From: Tipula vernalis
Lineage: Eukaryota > Arthropoda > Insecta > Diptera > Tipulidae
Direction of reading: 5' to 3'
Assembly: GCA_958295665.1 (NCBI GenBank)
Contig: OY282558.1
Coordinates: forward strand, 316,668,092 to 316,732,091
Length of the DNA: 64,000 nucleotides
Under the pieces are notes generated by a model. That model made no database searches. It was not told where the DNA came from and was given only the letters and a program-made list of their open reading frames with translations. Below are positions 57,419 to 64,000 of this stretch, in pieces. Numbering within the stretch: the stretch's first letter is position 1; every line of letters starts with the position of its first letter. Both the position numbers and the translations under genes were made by a program.

Positions 57419-60400
57419 TGAATCAGATCTGGCAGAAATTGGCAGTGTCGGTTGAGCGATAGGCGCAGTAAGCGGTTTGACTAACAGTTGTCAAGGTTTA
57501 AGAACAAGTTTCGGTGGAACGTTTTTTAACAATTTTTCAATCTATGAATATGTAAAGAAATACGGTTAAAACTACAGGTGAGGTCGGAGATATGTAGCAA
57601 GCCAACTGAAAAGTTATTATGGGTAATTTCAATAACTCTACTGGTAACTCAAAATTCCAAATCCATTCAGTATCAGAGCGCCGAACATCATAAAAAAAAA
57701 TTTGTTTGATTTACATTTAAAAACTGTATCCAACCTTTAAATGAAAATTTTCAATTTTGCTATTAATTTCAATTAAGCGTGCCAGCGATTATGTAATTAA
57801 TTTAACCACGTTTCATTAAAAAAAATTAGAAAACTATAAAATTGTTTAGTGCTAATATCGCTTTAAAATCTTTTCATCTTAAAATTCATAGGATTTATAC
57901 ATCGGAAGAGTGCTTAAATAAATTTATTCTGCGTGGTGTCTATTTGTAATATACTTAACTATATTTGACGAAAAGGTTTAAAATTTGCCTTAGTCAAAAT
58001 CTTCCTATATAATTCCAAAAATTCTTGAAACCTATCTCTTAACTTCTTTTCATTAGTTTGATTTGATAATATCATCACCGTAAAGCAAAAATTGTCCAAA
58101 TGTTCTATGCCACAGTAACCAAAAAGTGTTAAAAAATATTTAACTGTAACTTTCATTAAATATTTTAACTTTAAAATTTAAGTTTAATTTTTTACGCTAA
58201 ATTTGAAAAATTTACTTTCGACAACAATTATTAAAATGTAAGGACAAACTCTTAAAATATTTTCAGAAATTCTTATAAATTAAACAAATTAATCAAATTC
58301 TAAATATTTTTACACAAATTTGATCATAGCGTAAAAATTGAGTTACATACTCTGCTTAAATCGATAATTTGAATTTTAGGAGAATTTTACGCTTTTAAGA
58401 GAATTTTAACTCAATAAATAAAAATTCAACTTCGATTAATTGTTTGAAAATATTATAAAATAGCAAAAATTGTTTTGAAAAAGGCATTCAAAACAATGTA
58501 GAGAATCGAGAATGAGAGAAAATTAAATTAACCTTTGAGGATTTGCTTCTAAAATTTTTAGATTTTGCTTAAATTGCTAAAAAAATTTAGGAAAGCTGTG
58601 CTATTTTCTGAAAGTTCGTGAAAAAACTTCAAAATTTAAACGGAAAAAAGAAAATTTCAAATTTTGGGTAATTTTAAAGGTACCATAAAAGCTTTCAATA
58701 GAATTTGTTAAAATGTTGATATTCAACGAATAATTAGAATTTGATTTGTGGGGAGCAGTAAGTTAGTTTTAAATTAATCTAAATTTAAATTGTATAATAA
58801 ACAGCATAATATGATAAAATGTTTTCAGAAGTTACTATTTGAAAAAAATAAAAATAAAATTAGAGTTATATCCAAGAAACTGAAAAATTTAATTTTAAAA
58901 ATGCTAAATTTTTCCGATTGGAATTTCAACAATTGCATATTTCCAAGCAGCTAGCTTCACAAAAATTTCTTAAAAATATGGGCTAAATTCTCGCCTTGTT
59001 TGACCAAATAGAACTTTCACTCAAATTCTTCAATTTTTAAATAAAATTTCTTGCATTTAGGAATATTCCGGATTACTGCACTTATAGAGAATTTTGTGTA
59101 TGGAACCTATAATAACCAATTGATTGAATATTTGAAATTAATTTAAAAATGACTGGGTTTCAATCAATTTTAATAATAAATAATCGTGCCGACATGTTTC
59201 GGAAAACATGATCCATATAGGTGAAAAACGGCCGATGCAGCGAAATTGTTAAATTTGAAATGTATAATTTAAAATTCTGCTCAGAAAACGAATATTAGCA
59301 GTGGGGCATAAATTTACTTTCGTTTTGAAATGTTTAATATTTATACGAAAAGAAATTTCGAAATAAAATTTGAATTTCGCTAAAAATTCAAAACGTTCTT
59401 ATTCCAAAAATCAAAAAAAACTTCGAGATTTCATGAGTTAAGAAACTACAGAATTTTAACCCAAAATAAATATAAATAATATTGATCGACTGTTTGAGTA
59501 TTGTTTGCTTTTTTTTGTGAAATTGAGCATGTAACATTTAAAGCTAACCGTGGACTTCACACAGAAGGATGGTTTCACAGAAAAGAGGCAATACACAGAT
59601 AAATACTATTTCCCCTCTTTTATGAAATGGCGTTTTGTTTCATAATAGAAATTAACAGCAAGTTAATTTTATTTCTTTTTTAAATAAATTTTGCAGCTAC
59701 AGGGTTATAAATAATTGTCTGCCCAATTTCGTTCAGCTGAATATTGAACTGAAAAACAAATATTTTTATGCAAAAAAAAAAGATTAACAAAATCAAGCAA
59801 ATCAAGAACAAACCGCAACTTCGTAAAGACGAAAACGGCCACATATCATTTAATCAGAGGCGGTTTTTTTTTTGTGAAGCCACTTTGTGTTCACTTTGTT
59901 AATACCCGTGAATATATTTAAATCTAGATACAAAAAGAAATGTTTAAAAGTTGAATGTTTCCATCTACCGTAATGCCTCAATATTCATTGTACATGAAAT
60001 TGCACCACAAATTTTTATGTAATAAATCAAAGTTTGCAGCAAACGAGGATTTCATAACTAATTTGAGTCGAATAGTTCATCGATCGGTTGATCACAAACG
60101 AAAACTAGCCTGAATTTGCATAAAGAAGATCCCACGTAACGTGAAAGATGTTTTATAAAGATGTGTAGCAATTAAATATTAGGTTTTGTATTAAACGGAT
60201 ATTTTTGGTTATAGCAGGCGATAGGAAAAATTTCGTTAAACTCAATTAAGTGTAGTTGAATGTTGACTTAAGTATTATATTCAACGTTATCATCTCAAAC
60301 GCAATTAGACAAAATGAACCAAAAATCTTCTCAACCTTATTCAAATTAGGAATTTATCTTAGGCGTATAACCTTCACTGTTGAAGGTAAGCATATGTTAT

Positions 60401-62019
60401 AAAACTATTTTTATCAGGGGTAAAAATGTAATCCAAATAAAATGCGACAATTAGGAGTTATTGGCGAAACCCGATTTTACAGAATAACTCAATTTAAAAA
60501 AAATATTTGGTTTTGGAACGGATTTAGAAATTTTTAAAAGCGTAAGATTTTTAAATTTGGCTACGTGAACTTCTAAAATTCAGTAACCAAAGTTTCTAAA
60601 GCGAGGTAAAGGCTTTTTTTTAGCTATATCGTCAATGCTCAATAAAGCGAATAAAGATATTTTGACTTTGGAAAGTTAGTCCCAGCCAAACCCACACATT
60701 TTTTCAAATTTTTAATTTCCTTTCTCATGAGCCAGGTTCATTTATAGTATTTCTTCGTTCTTAACATTTTTTAACATTATTTCTGCATATATGTATACAT
60801 TTACCAACACCTTTTCTCTAAGTTTCCAAATTTCTAAATGGTCTAAGCTCCGAGTCAAATAATTTAAAATCTATTAGTAAATTTCCTAATACACTAATTT
60901 CTTATTTATATTCTAATTTTTAAAAATCACAAAACCATTTTTAAATTTTAATTTTTAGTCAGTCTAAATTGGCCAAATTTCTCCTTACTTCCAAATATAT
61001 AAATTCCTTACAGTTTTATTAAACCTGCGGAACGGTAGCCGTCCCCAACGGAACTCTTTCTTTGTTGAGTCATTATTGATAGACTTGGTACAGTTTGTTC
61101 ATCGCAATTTGATAATCTTATATGCGATGCGTATTTCGAAAGTACCTGTTAGCTGCGTCTGAAAACAGTGAAAATAAACTAATACTTCCACAGCACGCTT
61201 TTATTTCAATACTCCGCATTCGATGCTCGAAAGCTAAGCGCAGCAAGCAATTTTTGTAAGGCAAAATAAAATAATTGCAATTCAAACAATTCATCCTCTT
61301 GACTAATCAGTAATCATGTTGTGTTTTATACCCAAAAACTGCAAAGCACACTTTTACTTTTACCTACAAATCGTCCAATATTTTTGACTGGCAAATGGTT
61401 TGCTTGCTAGCTAGATCGAGCATGTCACCAGTTTTTGTCAAGCTGTTACAAATTATTTTTATGGAAATATTTTGGTTAAATTCAAGATGGTTTCTTACTG
61501 GTTCATTGGTTTACTCATACCCTTTGAAAACTGCTTAAGTTATAGCTTTGATATTTCGAAAATAAATTATGACCATTACAAAATATATGACATGTTGAAT
61601 TCAAATAATTATTTATATCTTGCGGCTCTTAAGTTTACAATTAGCATTCTTTATTTTCATTTTGATTTGTTGGATTGATTTGATTCTTTAATTGCCCAAT
61701 GGTTTTAACAAACTATACCAAATTTAGCTATGAACGGTAAAAACTTCCCTTATAACAAACCCAATTCAATCCACCATTATTGTTGGTTAATCTCACATTT
61801 GTTGGCTAATATCTGATTTCAATGACAGTTTTAAACTATCAAATTCACACTACTTACGAAACTTTTACTTCTTCTGACTACGCAAGATGTGCCATGTATC
61901 CTCGTGTTGTACGATTAAACGTCATATCTCACAACCTGTTGCTTTTTTCTCTTTATCCAAATGCTCGATTCATTTCCATATAGTTTATAAAGTAAATGAA
62001 ACTACCTCAGTTTATTGAA
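57419..62019. other. Long AT-rich stretch without a supported gene
   Basis: About 4.6 kb of AT-rich DNA dominated by AAATTT words. The frames at 57959-58156 and 61472-61678 are short and not similar to anything I know. No inverted or tandem repeats above background were noticed by eye. Confidence 0.5.
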
Positions 62020-63180
62020 GTGACACGTTTTTTACGCCCAAAAAAACTTGGATCTTTAACATTCATCATTCAAATCGGTTTTCCTACTATCCATATCATT
62101 CGGTTTTCTAACTATGGCTAATAGTTCCTTATCGTCGTGTCTAATAATTTTTCTCAGCATTGTTTAATACCCGGCTCGCATATTCGACTTGTAACTCGAC
62201 GTTACCATACGTTGTTGTTGAAATACTGCACAAGTGGCTCCTTTGCCTACTTAATTGATTTAGCTTTTATTGTTTCGAATTGTTTACTATATTGATCAAT
62301 GACATGTCCAAGGTATAGGCAATTTCCTTTTAAAGGAAATATCGTTTCTGAGGATTTAATTTCATATTTGGTATCCGATTCTGACTGTGTTCTTTTAACA
62401 TAGCAGCATAAATGACAACATCCTCTGAGTAAACTAAGTAATGCCCCCTGGTGGGGCACGTTGATGGTGCATTCTTAGGTACTTAAAGTGACCTAAATTA
62501 GTAATGAATGCTGTTTTCTCTTTATAATCTTGATACATAAAAACTTGATAGTAGTAGTAGCCATTCATTATATCTAATGTTGAAAAATATTTACTACTGC
62601 CTAACTTGTCAAGGATCTCATTAATGTTCGGTAATGGAAACACGCCTCTTATTGTTGCTTGATTCTACTTACGAAAATCAACACGATACGATATATTTTG
62701 TTGATGTTGGTTGATCTTTTTGGCACTACCAAAAGGGGAAATTTCCACGGAGATTGACTTGGTTCAATGATGTTGCTCTGTAATATTGCTGCTACATGTT
62801 TTTGAATTTCCTCTCTTACTGATTCTAGTACGCGATTAAATTTTGGGAATATTAGCTTTAGTTTAAATTCATGTTGTACCAAATCGGTTACAATTAGTTC
62901 GTCAGCTTCCAAATAGAAAATGTTATGATATTCGCCATCTTCATTATGCAGATTAATCACTTCTATTTGGTCTTCACGATTTTGCAGACGCAAAATTGTT
63001 AGAATCGAAAATTCAATTGCTTCACCACTTTTATCAGGAACAAGGAGGTAGGGATCAGGCTTAATCATGATAATATTTCACTTGATTATAGAATACATAA
63101 TCACCATCACTTCATTGCAAATGGACTACAATGGTTTTTCAGAAAGTGCAACCACGATTGTTATTGGGAAATTCCATTTA
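62020..63180 (-). mobile_element. Ty3/gypsy LTR retrotransposon pol fragment
   Basis: The minus strand carries, in order, the end of a protease-like region, reverse transcriptase and the start of RNase H, split among three or more frames. No integrase or paired LTRs are in view. It is an old fragment, probably broken on both sides. Confidence 0.85.
62247..63068 (-). pseudogene. Ty3/gypsy reverse transcriptase
   Basis: From 63068, EEIQKHVAAILQSNIIEPSQ then SPWKFPLLVVPKRS (about 62735-62800) and YRIVLIF mark the start of the polymerase. FPLPNINEILDKLGSSKYFS and TLDIMNGYYYYQV (about 62570-62640) include the first catalytic Asp. KTAFITNLGHFKYLRM follows. The catalytic F-x-D-D box lies in a damaged part near 62400. 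CLYLGHVID (about 62310) follows it. Below 62247 KELLAIVRK (about 62110) marks RNase H. Confidence 0.85.
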
Positions 63181-63603
63181 AATGTGAACGAGGATACTTT
63201 ACTGTCTATTATAATTTCATTTCTAGTGTACGATTGAATACATCAATTGTGCAACGATGATGAACTATTATTATCTTGATTAATTGTTTTTGGAAATTTT
63301 AGAGTTACTTAGTATAGGATCGAATGTAGGAATATTTGGAGATTTTCGTGTGCATCAATTTAGATTTTTAAGTCTTTGGCTCGAACAGAATAGTTCTGAT
63401 TGTTCTGCCCGAGCCTTCAAAAGATTTCCAGCTGGTTGGAAAGATTTTCACTCACAGTTGGAAAATTAAGAGCTCGATTTTGATTATGTTTTAACAATTT
63501 TGAAGGATGTGTTCAGAGCTATGACACGGTTTTATTGCTAGTGATTGGATAGTTGTGATTATTTAACTAATTTTTTTTTAAATCCAAATATCGGGGGAGG
63601 AAT
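63181..63603. other. Region upstream of the gypsy fragment
   Basis: Probably earlier protease/gag sequence of the same element, but no motif is clear. The plus frame at 63284-63469 is not recognised. Confidence 0.3.
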
Positions 63604-63650
63604 ATATTGTACAGTAGAAGTGGCGAATTAACACTTCTACTGTACAATAT
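63604..63650. repeat. 19-bp perfect inverted repeat
   Basis: ATATTGTACAGTAGAAGTG at 63604-63622 is exactly complementary to 63632-63650, with nine bases between. It could be a small foldback, or two element ends meeting, since TGTACAG...TGTACA resembles an LTR start. Confidence 0.88.
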
Positions 63651-64000
63651 TGTCAAGTTGGTGTTTCTTTTCTTTACATGGTTGTGCAATGGCTTCCCTC
63701 AGTATATTGAAGTGATATGCTTTTACAACATGTTTAAAAAAGGTAGCACAGTAGTATAGAATTTAGCTTATTCCTCAAATTAAAAATTTTAATTTTGTTT
63801 ATGGGTATGTATGTCGTACAGGACCGAAACTACAGCTTTAAGTCAATTGAATATTGAGTTAAGCTAAGAACACCAAGCCAAGTTCAATTCGCCACGGGAC
63901 GTCATGAAACAAGTCTAACGTCAAGTTTAATGGACCTGGGTTGGCTAAGACTCTTTTTTTATGACACTTTTCAATCAATGTAATGTTTTGCAAAGCATAG
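63651..64000. other. Terminal stretch
   Basis: No gene or repeat can be supported in the last 350 bases. Confidence 0.5.

Noticed and set aside
1..64000. CRISPR arrays, operons, phage or bacterial features
   Set aside because: No regularly spaced repeats, no compact gene clusters, and all recognisable genes are insect-type mobile elements.

Overview
The window reads as about 64 kb of non-coding nuclear DNA from an insect. A fly (Diptera) is the best guess. The DNA is very AT-rich, the apparent introns are about 60 nt, and the mix of mobile elements (LOA-type LINE, BEL/Pao, Ty3/gypsy, several piggyBac, Tc1, MULE, PIF/Harbinger, hAT MITEs) fits such a genome. There is no operon structure, CRISPR array, rRNA or intact host gene. 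Nearly every recognisable coding stretch is a decayed transposable element broken by stops and frameshifts. One short sequence at 14576-14644 (minus strand) looks like a real host exon, so part of the window may be intron of a large host gene.

Layout: 1-2100 is extreme A/T low-complexity DNA. 2729-2908 is a degenerate minisatellite. 3977-4350 is one copy of an unclassified dispersed repeat whose fuller copy lies at 28185-29067. 6852-8026 is a 1.2 kb nested inverted repeat carrying tRNA-like promoter boxes, with a related tRNA-like SINE head at 8105-8205. 9189-11913 is a MULE with 206-bp terminal inverted repeats (TIRs) and a 9-bp target duplication. 12243-13700 is an almost complete Tc1-type element. 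14056-14440 and 20437-20743 are hAT MITEs with 8-bp target duplications. 16649-19417 is a piggyBac element. 22322-22750 is a tandem repeat abutting a decayed BEL/Pao element (22741-27046). 27753-27990 is a near-perfect palindrome.

29760-34225 holds a stand-alone RNase H fragment on the plus strand and, on the minus strand, a LOA-like LINE that lacks exactly that domain. 35779-37235, 39883-41420 and 42519-44746 are three more piggyBac relics. The last is a relative of the copy at 16.6 kb and shares with it an intron and an in-frame stop codon. 38746-39680 is a PIF/Harbinger element with perfect ends. 44890-45700 is an unidentified pseudogene-like stretch and 46115-46395 is a TA-flanked MITE. 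49.1-53.6 kb contains diverged copies of an unnamed repeat family. 53816-56150 is a second BEL/Pao relic, 56857-57418 a LINE endonuclease fragment, and 62020-63180 a Ty3/gypsy pol fragment. The other long gaps (4.4-6.8, 15.4-16.6, 37.2-38.7, 46.4-49.1 and 57.4-62.0 kb) show nothing I can name.

No single undescribed multi-gene system is visible. The best candidates for novelty are the shared stop-plus-intron arrangement in two piggyBac copies, the nested hairpin with tRNA-like boxes, the LINE whose RNase H domain lies apart and inverted, the unidentified pseudogene near 45 kb, and the unclassified two-copy repeat.
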